Under the pieces are notes generated by a model that was given only the letters and a program-made list of their open reading frames with translations, was not told the origin of the DNA and searched no databases. A DNA stretch of 64,000 nucleotides, taken from Pseudohongiella spirulinae. Its GTDB lineage: Bacteria > Pseudomonadota > Gammaproteobacteria > Pseudomonadales > Pseudohongiellaceae. The position numbers and the translations under genes are program-made. The first letter of the stretch is position 1; each line of letters opens with the position of its first letter. This document shows positions 55,586 to 64,000 of this stretch, piece after piece. Location of the stretch: contig NZ_CP013189.1 in the NCBI RefSeq assembly GCF_001444425.1, positions 1,550,001 to 1,614,000 on the forward strand, in the 5' to 3' direction.

Positions 55586-57271
55586 TCAGGCCATGTGTGA
55601 CAGAGCAGCTGTATCGGTTGTCGGCTTGCTGTAAAGCGCCGATTTGAAAGGTTCCATTCCAATCCTGTCGTAGGTGTCCAGGAAGCTCTCTTTGCCAGTC
55701 CGGTGCTGCTGATACACATTCATGATACAGCGAATAACGCCGGGGATTTCCTCAGCCGAGAATGCCGGACCTACAATTTTGCCAAGTGCCGTGGTGTTAC
55801 TGGCAGAACCACCAAGCGATACTTGATAGAACTCTTCGCCTTTTTTATCAACACCCAGAATGCCAATGTTGCCAACATGGTGATGTCCACAGGCATTCAT
55901 ACAGCCGGAGATATTTAATGATACCTGCCCCAGGTCTTGCAGCTCTTGACGACTGAATGAACGCTGGATGGACTCAGCAATCGGGATGGACTTGGCATTA
56001 GCCAGGGCGCAAAAGTCACCTCCCGGACAGCAGATGATATCGCTGAGTAAACCGAGATTATCGGCCTGCAGGTCAAACGCCTTGAGTGCCTGCCAAAGTT
56101 CGTAAAGGCGGTCTGATTCCACATCAGCCAGCACGAGGTTCTGAGTGTGTGTGATGCGCATTTCACCAAAACTGAACTCGTCCGCCAGGTTGGCGATAAA
56201 CCGCATCTGATCGGAAGTGATATCCCCGGGCGCGAAGCCGGTCTGCTTAAGGCAAAGGGTCACAATGCTGTAGCCCAGACGTTTGTGCTGACTGACATTT
56301 TGCTCAAACCAGGAGGCGAACAGCAAATCTGAATGCACGGAGGCGGAGAGGGTGTCGCTGCTATCGGGCAGCACTTTATAGGCCGGGTCGTGGAAAAAGG
56401 CGGCGCAACGAGCTATTTCTTCATCAGTAAGCGTCAAGGGTCCGTCTTTTACGGCCTGCCACTCCTGGTTTACTTTATCCCGGAATGCCTCTACACCCGT
56501 TTCTTTAACCAGTATCTTGATGCGAGCCTTGTATTTGTTGTCTCTTCGCCCCTCGCTGTTGTAAACGCGCAGTATCGCATCCAGATAGCTCAGCAGATGC
56601 CGTTTGGGCAGAAAGTCGCAGATTTCACTGCCAATAACCGGGGTGCGGCCAAGGCCGCCGCCCACCAGGACCCTGAAGCCGGTTTCATTCTCGGCGTTTT
56701 TTATGATGTACAGACCAATGTCGTGCACCTGGGTGGCTGCCTGGTCCTGCTTTGTGCCACAAACGGCGATCTTGAATTTACGCGGCAGGTAAGCGAACTC
56801 TGGGTGGAAGGTGGACCACTGCCTGATGATTTCGCAATAGTGGCGCGCATCTTCGGTCTCTTCGGCCGCCACACCAGCAAACTGATCGGTTGTTGTATTG
56901 CGGATGCAATTGCCGCTGGTCTGAATGGCGTGCATTTCAACCTCGGCCAGGTGTGCAAGGATATCAGGCACATCCGCCATCCTGGGCCAGTTGAACTGTA
57001 TGTTCTGACGTGTCGTCAGGTGGCCGTAACCCTTATCGTAATGATCGGCAATAAACGCCAGCTTGCGCATTTGGTGACTGGACAGCATGCCGTACGGGAT
57101 GGCAACGCGCAGCATAGGGGCGAGGCGCTGGACGTATAATCCGTTCTGCAGTCGCAGGGGCAGGAACTCGGCGTCTGACAGTTTGCCTGCAAGATAACGA
57201 TTGGTCTGGTCACGGAATTGAGCGACCCGATCAGCCAGCATCTGGTGATCGTAGTTGTCATATCGGTACAT
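55586..57271 (-). CDS. cysI: Assimilatory nitrite/sulfite reductase haemoprotein
   Basis: This 561-residue sirohaem/[4Fe-4S] enzyme has the two-fold reductase repeat. The coupled cluster ligands are Cys in CCPGGDFCALAN and CMNACGHHH near residues 435-485. YGHLTTRQNIQFNW and EMRITHTQNLVLAD are the two substrate-side motifs, with sirohaem-binding Arg residues. It reduces sulfite to sulfide for cysteine synthesis; nitrite reductase is the alternative, but the adjacent DUF934 favours sulfite. An AT-rich upstream region probably holds its promoter. Confidence 0.9.
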   Translation of the reverse strand: MYRYDNYDHQMLADRVAQFRDQTNRYLAGKLSDAEFLPLRLQNGLYVQRLAPMLRVAIPYGMLSSHQMRKLAFIADHYDKGYGHLTTRQNIQFNWPRMADVPDILAHLAEVEMHAIQTSGNCIRNTTTDQFAGVAAEETEDARHYCEIIRQWSTFHPEFAYLPRKFKIAVCGTKQDQAATQVHDIGLYIIKNAENETGFRVLVGGGLGRTPVIGSEICDFLPKRHLLSYLDAILRVYNSEGRRDNKYKARIKILVKETGVEAFRDKVNQEWQAVKDGPLTLTDEEIARCAAFFHDPAYKVLPDSSDTLSASVHSDLLFASWFEQNVSQHKRLGYSIVTLCLKQTGFAPGDITSDQMRFIANLADEFSFGEMRITHTQNLVLADVESDRLYELWQALKAFDLQADNLGLLSDIICCPGGDFCALANAKSIPIAESIQRSFSRQELQDLGQVSLNISGCMNACGHHHVGNIGILGVDKKGEEFYQVSLGGSASNTTALGKIVGPAFSAEEIPGVIRCIMNVYQQHRTGKESFLDTYDRIGMEPFKSALYSKPTTDTAALSHMA

Positions 57272-57392
57272 AGATCAGTACTGCTCATTTAATTTAGGTT
57301 CTTATTGTAATAAAAACATATACTGATTACTACGTAATGGAATATGGTGCTTTTTCATATCAGTATGACCAGAAGTGATTTCTGCGGGACTC

Positions 57393-57420
57393 TTGATATT
57401 AGGGTGGAATCCATTAAAAT
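57393..57420 (+). promoter_or_regulatory. Sigma-70 promoter for the 42-residue membrane protein
   Basis: TTGATA (57393-57398), a 16-base spacer and TAAAAT (57415-57420) each match the consensus at five of six positions. Transcription would start near 57427, about 32 bases before the ATG at 57459. Confidence 0.65.
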
Positions 57421-57458
57421 GCCTTCGCATCCAAAAACCTTACGCACAGGCGGACTTT

Positions 57459-57587
57459 ATGAGCGATCACACTGACAACGGCTATACCGAAGAAGAATTG
57501 CAGGCTAACAGCAGCGTTGATGCGCTGGCGATTTTTGCAATAGTGGTTGTGCTTGTGGGGTTAGTGATTTTTTACGTCGCCGGTTAA
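57459..57587 (+). CDS. Small single-span membrane protein (42 residues)
   Basis: I do not recognise the family. An acidic N-terminus (MSDHTDNGYTEEELQANSS) is followed by one membrane helix (about 21-40) that ends two residues before the stop. It has a strong promoter and a GG-containing ribosome site (AGGCGG). The frame is open to 57375, but the ATG at 57459 is favoured by the position of the promoter. It converges on the DUF2970 gene with one base between. Confidence 0.65.
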   Translation: MSDHTDNGYTEEELQANSSVDALAIFAIVVVLVGLVIFYVAG

Positions 57588-57588
57588 C

Positions 57589-57834
57589 TCAAGGCAAGAC
57601 CAGCCTGACTATCACGACCAAAGTTACCACGAACACAACCGTAAAAATGAGCGCGGCAGCGATAAAGCCCGAAATGGAGCCTTTTTCGAAGTCGCGCTCT
57701 TTGTTTTTCTGACTCTGTACACCAAAGCTGGCGGCAATGACACTGCCCATGGTTTGCCAGAATGACAACTTTCTATTTTCTTTCTGCGGTTCTTGAGACT
57801 GCTTCTGGTCAGGCTGATTTTGATGCTCAGTCAT
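57589..57834 (-). CDS. DUF2970 family membrane protein
   Basis: This 81-residue protein has a Gln/Lys-rich N-terminus, the conserved GSVIAASFGVQSQKNKERDF (residues 30-49) and one membrane helix at about 56-79. This matches DUF2970, whose function is unknown. It lies downstream of metH on the same strand, 24 bases after its stop by direction of reading, and may be co-transcribed with it. Confidence 0.8.
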   Translation of the reverse strand: MTEHQNQPDQKQSQEPQKENRKLSFWQTMGSVIAASFGVQSQKNKERDFEKGSISGFIAAALIFTVVFVVTLVVIVRLVLP

Positions 57835-57857
57835 TAGATGTCCTGTTCATTTTAAAT

Positions 57858-60800
57858 TCAATCAAGAAGATTTGGCTGCAGTAGCTGCTTCGCTGTGGCA
57901 ATGTCTACACCGCGCCGGGAAGCGAAATCTTCGAGCTGATCATCGTTAATTTTGCCTACTGAAAAATAGCGGGACTCTGGGTGTGCAAAATAGAAACCGC
58001 TCACAGCCGCTGCCGGCAACATGGCATAACTCTCTGTTAAAGACATATTGATCTTGTCTTTGACACCCAATAATTCAAATATTGCGACTTTATCCGAATG
58101 TTCAGGGCAGGCGGGATAACCTGGGGCCGGGCGAATTCCGCGATATTTTTCCTTTATCAGTGACTCATTATCCAGAGTCTCATTGACGGCGTAAGGCCAG
58201 AACTCTTTGCGAACCCTTTCGTGCAGATGCTCTGCAAATGCCTCCGCTAATCGATCTGCCAATGCCTTCACCATCAAGGCGTTGTAGTCGTTGTTCTCCT
58301 GTTGGTACTGCTCAGCCAACTCCTGTGCGCCAATTCCGGCAGTCACTGCAAAGGCACCCAGATAGTCAGTTTCGGCCTGCTCTTCTGAGGCAACAAAATC
58401 AGCCAGGCACAGGTTCGGTATATCTTGTCCCTTTACACTTTGTTGTCTGAGGAAGTTAAAGGTGTGCAGCGCCTGTCTATGGCCTTCGTCAGCATACAAT
58501 GTCACATCATTGGGCGCCGTTCGGGCGGCTGGCCAGAATCCAAAAACGGCCTGGGCCTTGAGTTTTTTGTGTTTGATGATATCAGACAGCAGGCCTTGGG
58601 CGTCGTCAAAGAGGTCGCGCGCTGCCTGCCCGACAACATCATCCTGCAGGATGGCTGGATACTTGCCAGCAAGGCTCCAGGTGATAAAGAAGGGGGTCCA
58701 GTCTATATACGGGACCAGTGCCTCCAGAGGGTAATCATCCAATACCTGGCTGCCGATCAGGGTCGGGCGGGTTATGGTATCGTTATGCCAGTTGAATCGT
58801 CCGGCATTATCCACCGCCTCGCTGAATGGCAGCAGGGAACTGCGTTGATCCCGCCCGGCCGTACGCGCCCGAATCTTGTCATACTCGGCTCTGACATTGT
58901 CAACAAAAGGACCGTAACTTTCCTTGTTTAACAGATTGCTGACTACTGTAACGCTGCGTGATGCATCCGGAACATAAATGGTTGCATTGTTCTTATAGTG
59001 CTGCTCGATCTTGACCGCTGTGTGTGCTTTGGAGGTTGTTGCGCCACCAATCAAGAGCGGGATATCAAAATTCTGCCGCTGCATTTCTTTCGCAACATGC
59101 ACCATTTCGTCCAATGAAGGCGTGATCAATCCGCTAAGTCCAATGACATCAACATTATGCTCACGAGCCTGCTGCAGAATTTTTTCGCAAGGCACCATGA
59201 CGCCCAGATCGATGATGTCGTAGTTATTGCAAGCCAGTACCACGCCTACAATATTTTTACCGATATCATGAACATCGCCTTTTACGGTCGCCAGCAACAT
59301 CTTGCCCTTGGACTGTTGCTGGTCACCTGACTTGAGCTTTTCCGCCTCAATATAGGGTAGCAGGTAGGCCACTGCCTGCTTCATGACCCGGGCGCTTTTG
59401 ACCACCTGTGGTAAAAACATCTTGCCGCTGCCAAACAGGTCACCAACTACGTTCATGCCGTCCATCAACGGGCCTTCGATGACTTGTATCGGCTTGTCAA
59501 ACAGCTGTCGAGCCTGTTCAGTATCCTCGTCAATATAGCGTGTAATACCCTTGACCAGTGCGTGAGTGATGCGCTCCTGAACCGGACGTTCGCGCCAGCT
59601 CAGGTCTTCCTGAGATTCATTGCTGGCCCCGCCACTGTATTTGGCAGCGATTTCCATGAGCCGGTCTGTCCCGTCGGGCCTGCGGTTCTGCACGATATCT
59701 TCAACCCGTTCTCGCAATTCATCGGGAATCTGGTCGTAAACAGCCAACTGCCCGGCATTCACGATTCCCATATTCAGGCCCGCCTGTATGGCGTGAAACA
59801 GGAACACAGAGTGAATGGCTTCCCGCACAGGATCGTTGCCACGGAAGGAGAACGACACATTGCTGACCCCGCCCGATATCAGAGCGTGTGGCAGGTTTTT
59901 GCGGATATAACGACAGCTTTCAATAAAATCGACTGCGTAGTTATTGTGTTCTTCTATACCTGTAGCGATCGCAAAAATATTGGGATCAAAAATGATGTCC
60001 TGAGGAGGGAAGCGGGCTTCTTCCACCAGCAGGTCATAACTGCGTTGACAGATGGCCTGCTTTTTCTCCAGGGTATCGGCCTGGCCGCTTTCGTCAAAGG
60101 CCATAACCACAACCGCTGCGCCATAGCGGCGACAGAGGCGGGCCTTCTCCAGAAAGTCCTGTTCGCCTTCTTTAAGGCTGATGGAGTTTACAATGCCCTT
60201 GCCCTGAATATTTTTCAGACCTGTTTCTATCACCTCCCACTTGGAGGAGTCGATCATGATTGGCACACGACAGATATCGGGTTCGGCAGCAATCAAGCGC
60301 AGGAACTTCTCCATGGCGGCCCGTGAATCAAGCATACCTTCGTCCATGTTGATGTCGATAATCTGTGCGCCATTCTCGACCTGTTGCAAGGCCACATCCA
60401 ATGCCTCAGCGTAGTGTTCCTCACGAATCAGGCGGGCGAATTTCTTGGAGCCGGTAATGTTGGTTCGCTCGCCAACATTGACAAACAGGGACTCTGGCCC
60501 GATATTGAAGGCCTCCAGACCACTGAGGCGGCATTTAACGGGTATATTCGGGATGACACGAGGCTTGTGGCGCGACACAGCTTCGGACACCGCACGAATG
60601 TGCTGAGGTGTTGTGCCGCAGCAACCACCTATGATATTCAGGAAACCGCTGGCAGCAAATTCCTCAACAATATCAGCCATTTCTTTTGCGCTTTGATCGT
60701 ACTCTCCGAACTCATTTGGCAGGCCGGCATTCGGATGGGCAGACACGAAGGTGTTGGCCAGCCCGGATATTTCCTCGATATGTGGTCTTAGCTGCTCTGC

Positions 60801-61556
60801 ACCCAGGGCGCAGTTAAAACCAACAGAAAGTGGTCTAACGTGCTCGATGGAGTTCCAGAAAGCCTCAACCGTCTGTCCCGACAAGGTGCGACCGCTGGCA
60901 TCGGTGATGGTGCCGGAAATCATGACCGGCAGCTCAACACCCTTTCTTTCAAAGATATTGTGAACAGCAAAAAGCGCCGCCTTAGCATTCAGGGTGTCAA
61001 AAATCGTTTCGATCAGCAGCAAGTCAGCGCCGCCGTCGATCAGGCCGGTGACGGCAACTTCGTAATCCTTTACCAGCGTATCAAAGTCCGTATTTCGGTA
61101 GCCCGGATCGTTAACGTCGGGAGAAAGGGATGCCGTTCGGCTGGTAGGTCCGACCACACCTGCCACAAAACGTGGCTTTTCAGGTGTTTCGGCGCCTGCC
61201 GCATCGCAGCACTGCCTGGCGATCCTGGCACCTTCAGCATTAAGTTCGTACACCAGCGCCTGCAGTTGATAATCAGATTGCGACACCGCCGTTGAATTGA
61301 AGGTATTGGTTTCGATAATATCGGCACCGGCCTGCAGATATGCCATATGGATATCACGGATCAGATCCGGACGAGTCAGGGTCAGCAGGTCATTATTGCC
61401 TGTCAGATCTGAGCCGTGGTCAGCAAAGCGCTGTCCTCGAAAATCACTCTCGCCGAGTTTTGCCGCCTGAATCATGGTGCCCATCGCGCCGTCCAGAACC
61501 AGAATGCGTTTGCTCAGTGCGTCTTCGAGTGTTTTCCAGTTTCGGTGTCTGCTCAT
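57858..61556 (-). CDS. metH: Cobalamin-dependent methionine synthase
   Basis: This 1232-residue four-module enzyme transfers a methyl group from methyltetrahydrofolate to homocysteine. In order: a homocysteine-binding domain with the zinc CC in [11 protein letters not shown]; a folate-binding domain ([20 protein letters not shown]); a cobalamin domain with [17 protein letters not shown], whose His is the lower cobalt ligand; and the C-terminal SAM reactivation domain ([19 protein letters not shown]). Length is near the 1227 of E. coli. The start at 61556 resembles relatives; upstream ATG codons at 61568 and 61595 are alternatives. No B12 riboswitch fits in the upstream gap. Confidence 0.97.
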   Translation of the reverse strand: MSRHRNWKTLEDALSKRILVLDGAMGTMIQAAKLGESDFRGQRFADHGSDLTGNNDLLTLTRPDLIRDIHMAYLQAGADIIETNTFNSTAVSQSDYQLQALVYELNAEGARIARQCCDAAGAETPEKPRFVAGVVGPTSRTASLSPDVNDPGYRNTDFDTLVKDYEVAVTGLIDGGADLLLIETIFDTLNAKAALFAVHNIFERKGVELPVMISGTITDASGRTLSGQTVEAFWNSIEHVRPLSVGFNCALGAEQLRPHIEEISGLANTFVSAHPNAGLPNEFGEYDQSAKEMADIVEEFAASGFLNIIGGCCGTTPQHIRAVSEAVSRHKPRVIPNIPVKCRLSGLEAFNIGPESLFVNVGERTNITGSKKFARLIREEHYAEALDVALQQVENGAQIIDINMDEGMLDSRAAMEKFLRLIAAEPDICRVPIMIDSSKWEVIETGLKNIQGKGIVNSISLKEGEQDFLEKARLCRRYGAAVVVMAFDESGQADTLEKKQAICQRSYDLLVEEARFPPQDIIFDPNIFAIATGIEEHNNYAVDFIESCRYIRKNLPHALISGGVSNVSFSFRGNDPVREAIHSVFLFHAIQAGLNMGIVNAGQLAVYDQIPDELRERVEDIVQNRRPDGTDRLMEIAAKYSGGASNESQEDLSWRERPVQERITHALVKGITRYIDEDTEQARQLFDKPIQVIEGPLMDGMNVVGDLFGSGKMFLPQVVKSARVMKQAVAYLLPYIEAEKLKSGDQQQSKGKMLLATVKGDVHDIGKNIVGVVLACNNYDIIDLGVMVPCEKILQQAREHNVDVIGLSGLITPSLDEMVHVAKEMQRQNFDIPLLIGGATTSKAHTAVKIEQHYKNNATIYVPDASRSVTVVSNLLNKESYGPFVDNVRAEYDKIRARTAGRDQRSSLLPFSEAVDNAGRFNWHNDTITRPTLIGSQVLDDYPLEALVPYIDWTPFFITWSLAGKYPAILQDDVVGQAARDLFDDAQGLLSDIIKHKKLKAQAVFGFWPAARTAPNDVTLYADEGHRQALHTFNFLRQQSVKGQDIPNLCLADFVASEEQAETDYLGAFAVTAGIGAQELAEQYQQENNDYNALMVKALADRLAEAFAEHLHERVRKEFWPYAVNETLDNESLIKEKYRGIRPAPGYPACPEHSDKVAIFELLGVKDKINMSLTESYAMLPAAAVSGFYFAHPESRYFSVGKINDDQLEDFASRRGVDIATAKQLLQPNLLD

Positions 61557-61665
61557 GATCAGGTCCATCAATTGTGTCGCAAAAAGAGGGCGCAATTCTA
61601 ACAGATGCGCGGCGGCAACCGATATTTTTTGTCTCTTGCCATACTGTCGGGCTGGAAAATTCTTA

Positions 61666-61690
61666 ATAACCGAGTAAAATACTCGGCTAT
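61666..61690. promoter_or_regulatory. IscR type-1-like site upstream of nfuA
   Basis: This 25-bp imperfect palindrome has arms ATA-A-CCGAGT and ACTCGG-C-TAT around an A-rich centre. It matches the E. coli IscR type-1 consensus (remembered, 25 positions) at 22, differing at positions 4, 9 and 17. The two inner changes are complementary, so the symmetry is kept. It covers a likely -10 (TAAAAT, 61675-61680) whose -35 could be TGGAAA (61653-61658). It predicts repression of nfuA when Fe-S clusters are plentiful. Confidence 0.65.
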
Positions 61691-61708
61691 TAAATCAAGA
61701 GGCAATTT

Positions 61709-62290
61709 ATGATTACCATTACCGAGCCCGCACAGGAGTACCTGGCCCAGTTACTGAGTAAGCAGGATGCTGACGGCATTGGCATCCGGGTGTTTATACT
61801 GGACCCAGGCACACCCAAGGCCGAAACATGCATTTCCTTTTGCCGGCCCGGCGAACAGAAAGACGAAGATGAGCTCATGACGTTTGAGGATTTCAACGCC
61901 TGGATAGAAAAGCGCAGCATCCCGTTCCTTGAAGAGGCGGTTGTGGACTATGCAAAGGACAGCATGGGCGGGCAGCTAACGATTAAAGCGCCAAACTCGA
62001 GGCTGCCAAAGATCCGCGAAGATTCGCCGCTGGAAGACCGCATCAATTATGTGCTTTATAACGAAGTCAACCCGTCCCTCGCGTCACACGGTGGCGTGGT
62101 AAGCCTGGAAGATATCGTGGATGACAGTATTGCAGTCTTGAAGTTTGGTGGCGGCTGCCAGGGCTGTGGCATGGTGGATGTCACGTTGAAAGAAGGCGTT
62201 GAGAAGACACTGATGGATCAGATTCCGGGTTTGACCGGCGTTCGAGATGTCACCGATCACAGCAATCGCGAAAATGCCTATTTCAAGTGA
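61709..62290 (+). CDS. nfuA: Fe-S biogenesis protein NfuA
   Basis: This 193-residue scaffold/carrier protein has an N-terminal degenerate A-type (HesB-like) domain (1-95) without its three Cys ligands, and a C-terminal NifU domain with [13 protein letters not shown], whose CxxC binds a [4Fe-4S] cluster at a dimer interface. It is nearly the length of E. coli NfuA (191). AGAGG lies 7 bases before the ATG. It abuts the stop of the convergent dUTPase gene. Confidence 0.96.
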   Translation: MITITEPAQEYLAQLLSKQDADGIGIRVFILDPGTPKAETCISFCRPGEQKDEDELMTFEDFNAWIEKRSIPFLEEAVVDYAKDSMGGQLTIKAPNSRLPKIREDSPLEDRINYVLYNEVNPSLASHGGVVSLEDIVDDSIAVLKFGGGCQGCGMVDVTLKEGVEKTLMDQIPGLTGVRDVTDHSNRENAYFK

Positions 62291-62953
62291 TCAGGGCCGG
62301 GCAGGGTAGCGGTCCCGCAGCCCATTGTACAAGTGTTCCGCGTAGAGGGGGTCGTTGGCATCCAGCCCCCCCATAACCTCAACCAGAATTTCGTTGTCTT
62401 CACGCCCGTTCCACAGTTTTTGATAATGGCCTTCCTTGTAGCCGTTATCCTGTCGGAAAAAATTAAGCACATTTTTTCCGACATATTGTGTAAACAGTGA
62501 TGACCAGTCGAGTTCACAGTCCTTCATGATAGCTGCAAAAACGCTCAAATCTATACGGCGTGAGGCGGAGAGGGCGATCAACAGTTCGAGTTTGTCGAGC
62601 AGTGAACGCTCATTGATGGTGTATGTCTGACTATCAAATTCAAGCGTGTTCTCATACTGCCAATCAGTAAGCTGTGGCAGAGTATTTTCCACATTGCCGT
62701 CATTTTCAAGCAGCATTTCGGAAAGAATAAAATGCCATATATCAATTATTTCCATCTGTAACTGCGGAAGATCCATTAACTGCTTCTTCCACCATTTCCA
62801 GCCATGGTGCTCTATGGCTTCTGCCGCCTCGATAACCACGGCGCGCAAATAAGGGTAGCGTGCGCTGATCCACTCAGGATCGACTTTACTGTTCATTGCT
62901 GCCTGTAACTGCAGCATAACTCGGGCCGGCGCTGCGGCAATAGCTGGAATCAT
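62291..62953 (-). CDS. Dimeric dUTP diphosphatase (all-alpha NTP-PPase type)
   Basis: This 220-residue protein has the helical motifs of the Leishmania/Campylobacter-type dUTPases: EAAEAIEHHGWKWWKKQ and QMEIIDIWHFILSEML, carrying the magnesium-binding Glu/Glu and Glu/Asp. It hydrolyses dUTP and dUDP to dUMP. The ATG overlaps the previous stop by four bases; an internal ATG 12 codons later (MLQLQAAMNSKVDPEW) is closer to the relatives' start. It is unrelated to the trimeric Dut family. Confidence 0.85.
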   Translation of the reverse strand: MIPAIAAAPARVMLQLQAAMNSKVDPEWISARYPYLRAVVIEAAEAIEHHGWKWWKKQLMDLPQLQMEIIDIWHFILSEMLLENDGNVENTLPQLTDWQYENTLEFDSQTYTINERSLLDKLELLIALSASRRIDLSVFAAIMKDCELDWSSLFTQYVGKNVLNFFRQDNGYKEGHYQKLWNGREDNEILVEVMGGLDANDPLYAEHLYNGLRDRYPARP

Positions 62954-63189
62954 TTGCTGGACTTTTGGGCTAATTCGGTTTGTTGACGCTTCAGAGACAC
63001 AAGCATTTCCTGCCGGCTTCGCAACATGTCCTCGTAGGATCTGCGGTGTTCGACTTCCCCTGGGCCTATGCTGCCAATCCAGTCCTGCAGGGTGCGGATT
63101 TCCAGCTCAAGCTGGCTGATGCCCTGCTCAAGCAGATCCGGCTCCACGTCTGGTGTGCGGGGACGGTTACGCTTTTCTTTCAAGCTCAT
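62950..63189 (-). CDS. Uncharacterised small coiled-coil protein
   Basis: I do not recognise the family. Read from the ATG at 63189, it has 79 residues with a basic N-terminus, then predicted helices with heptad-like hydrophobics (LLEQGISQLELEIRTLQDWI and MLRSRQEMLVSLKRQQTEL). The frame is open to an ATG at 63288, which would add 33 unpatterned residues. Neither start has a clear ribosome site. It overlaps the dUTPase gene in an ATGA junction, so the two form an operon. Confidence 0.55.
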   Translation of the reverse strand: MSLKEKRNRPRTPDVEPDLLEQGISQLELEIRTLQDWIGSIGPGEVEHRRSYEDMLRSRQEMLVSLKRQQTELAQKSSK

Positions 63190-63335
63190 GCCTGAGGCTC
63201 TCTGAGGTCGGGTATGCAAAACGGCGTCAGTCCGTCGGATATCCGTTTTATCGGCGGATATCGGGGAGACATGAGTGACTGACACCATATTACCGTTTAA
63301 ATCGCCATGAGATTGACATATTTACGATAAAATGG

Positions 63336-64000
63336 TCAATAAGCCGATTGGCTTATAAAGACTTTCTGATAATGCTGCTTCGCACTCTGGTGATTTTCCG
63401 GTTCTCCCCAGGCCTTAGACATCTGACGAATATCGGTTTTTGTCAGCAACCGCATATGTCGGTAGCCCAGCACATGCCAGTCGAAATGCATTGCGTTCAA
63501 GTCCTGAAGACTGAATTGTCGGGCCAGTGTCTGCCAGCCTGGTTGCGGCAAACCGTCTATCTTGTCGTGCAGAAAGCCGGCCTGCGCTGCCAGTTGATAC
63601 AGCCTGATGAGCCACTTGTCCGAATTCTCTGCATCGGCTGACCTTATTGCGGCCCGCATGATGACCGCAGCTTGTTGATAACTTTGCCACTGAGGCCAGG
63701 CCTGCTGGCTTATCTGCAAAGCTGACTCATAATCCCCGGAATCTTTCAGTAGTTGACTTTGCTGCTTCCAGTCGACGGAAGGTCCGGAGTCTTGCATGTC
63801 AGAGGCATCAGATTCTTCGTCTGTGTCGAGAGTTTGAGCCGGATCTGACTCATTCTCATCCCCTCGATCCAGGTGCAGGGGCGGCAGGCTCTGCTCCCGA
63901 TCAGCCGCTTTGGCCCGGGACGTTTCCTGGAAGCGATGCAATGCGATGACTATCGCCGCCGTCAGCAGAAGGGCCAGTATCAAGCTGATTAAAGCCAACA
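63336..64000 (-). CDS. Uncharacterised membrane-anchored protein (5' end outside window)
   Basis: At least 221 codons are open to the edge. An N-terminal membrane segment (ALISLILALLLTAAIVIAL) is followed by an acidic low-complexity linker (about 40-75). An alpha-helical region like a single tetratricopeptide-type repeat (LLKDSGDYESALQISQQAWPQW) comes next, then a conserved-looking C-terminal domain. The first visible codon is TTG; the codon before it is NTG with its first base outside the window, so a normal ATG start one base beyond the edge is likely. No function can be assigned. Confidence 0.6.
   Translation of the reverse strand, partial: LALISLILALLLTAAIVIALHRFQETSRAKAADREQSLPPLHLDRGDENESDPAQTLDTDEESDASDMQDSGPSVDWKQQSQLLKDSGDYESALQISQQAWPQWQSYQQAAVIMRAAIRSADAENSDKWLIRLYQLAAQAGFLHDKIDGLPQPGWQTLARQFSLQDLNAMHFDWHVLGYRHMRLLTKTDIRQMSKAWGEPENHQSAKQHYQKVFISQSAY

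Noticed and set aside
56333-57139. Plus-strand open frame of 268 codons opposite the sulfite reductase
   Set aside because: It is antisense to conserved reductase motifs, with no recognisable protein features.
59484-60326. Plus-strand open frame of 280 codons inside metH
   Set aside because: It is antisense to well-conserved MetH modules; a shadow of codon bias.
61557-61708. Possible cobalamin riboswitch upstream of metH
   Set aside because: The gap to nfuA is only about 150 bases, is occupied by the nfuA promoter and IscR-like box, and shows no B12-box-like motif.
63339-63356. Stem ATAAGCC/GGCTTAT at the end of the last gene
   Set aside because: It lies within the final codons and the following minus-strand sequence has only a weak T-rich stretch; not convincing as a terminator.

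Overview
The window is a contiguous piece of a gammaproteobacterial chromosome with moderate G+C, dense genes and many 4-base start/stop overlaps. Two stretches of gene order resemble Pseudomonas and its relatives: pyrG-kdsA-eno-ftsB-ispD-ispF-truD-pcm-nlpD-rpoS-fdxA-mutS-pncC-recA-recX (1-13.7 kb), and tig-clpP-clpX-lon-hupB-ppiD followed later by mltD-gloB-methyltransferase-rnhA-dnaQ-nudC-sohB-sulfite reductase-metH-nfuA (31-62 kb). The Mrp-type cation antiporter, the FadB/AcuI-type genes and B12-dependent MetH fit a marine heterotroph of the Pseudomonadales/Oceanospirillales area. Placement below class level is inference. I see no tRNA, rRNA, insertion sequence, prophage or CRISPR array.

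Layout. 1-8.4 kb: KDO, enolase, divisome, MEP isoprenoid, tRNA pseudouridine and protein-repair genes, an undecaprenyl-phosphate transporter, NlpD and a short RpoS preceded by a perfect CRP-type site. 8.4-13.7 kb: fdxA and mutS on the minus strand, then pncC and an SOS-controlled recA-recX. 13.7-17.7 kb: a minus-strand operon (cupredoxin, DUF3034 barrel protein, lipoprotein globin) facing a membrane class III nucleotide cyclase; I regard this as the best candidate for an undescribed system. 17.7-25.5 kb: GT9 glycosyltransferase, rfbB, an orphan fadB, and a tightly packed ttcA-yheU-tusA-xni-pdxB operon. 25.5-31.4 kb: alaA, msrB, then an accessory block with a barrel protein, a glycine-rich membrane protein, DUF6502 (probable regulator), an alpha/beta-hydrolase-fold protein without its nucleophile, and DUF6316. 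The DUF6502/hydrolase divergent promoter region carries two 17-bp palindromic operators.

31.4-39.9 kb: the proteostasis cluster with candidate sigma-32 promoters before tig and lon, then hupB with a strong promoter and a long leader, then ppiD. 40-47.5 kb: a nine-gene Mrp-like antiporter operon in which MrpA is split and three MrpD/NuoN-like subunits are separate genes. 47.5-57.3 kb: mltD, gloB, a YafS-like methyltransferase, rnhA-dnaQ-nudC-sohB-acuI, and the assimilatory sulfite reductase with its DUF934 partner. 57.4-64 kb: two small membrane proteins, metH, nfuA behind an IscR-like box, a dimeric dUTPase and two uncharacterised genes, the last running off the edge.

Functional links. Stress and global regulation recur: RpoS/CRP, LexA/RecA, heat-shock promoters and IscR. 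Sulfur and cofactor chemistry also recur: sulfite reductase, MetH, TtcA/TusA, NfuA, FdxA and MsrB. The cyclase could in principle feed the cAMP-CRP signal suggested by the site before rpoS, but nothing in the sequence proves that link.
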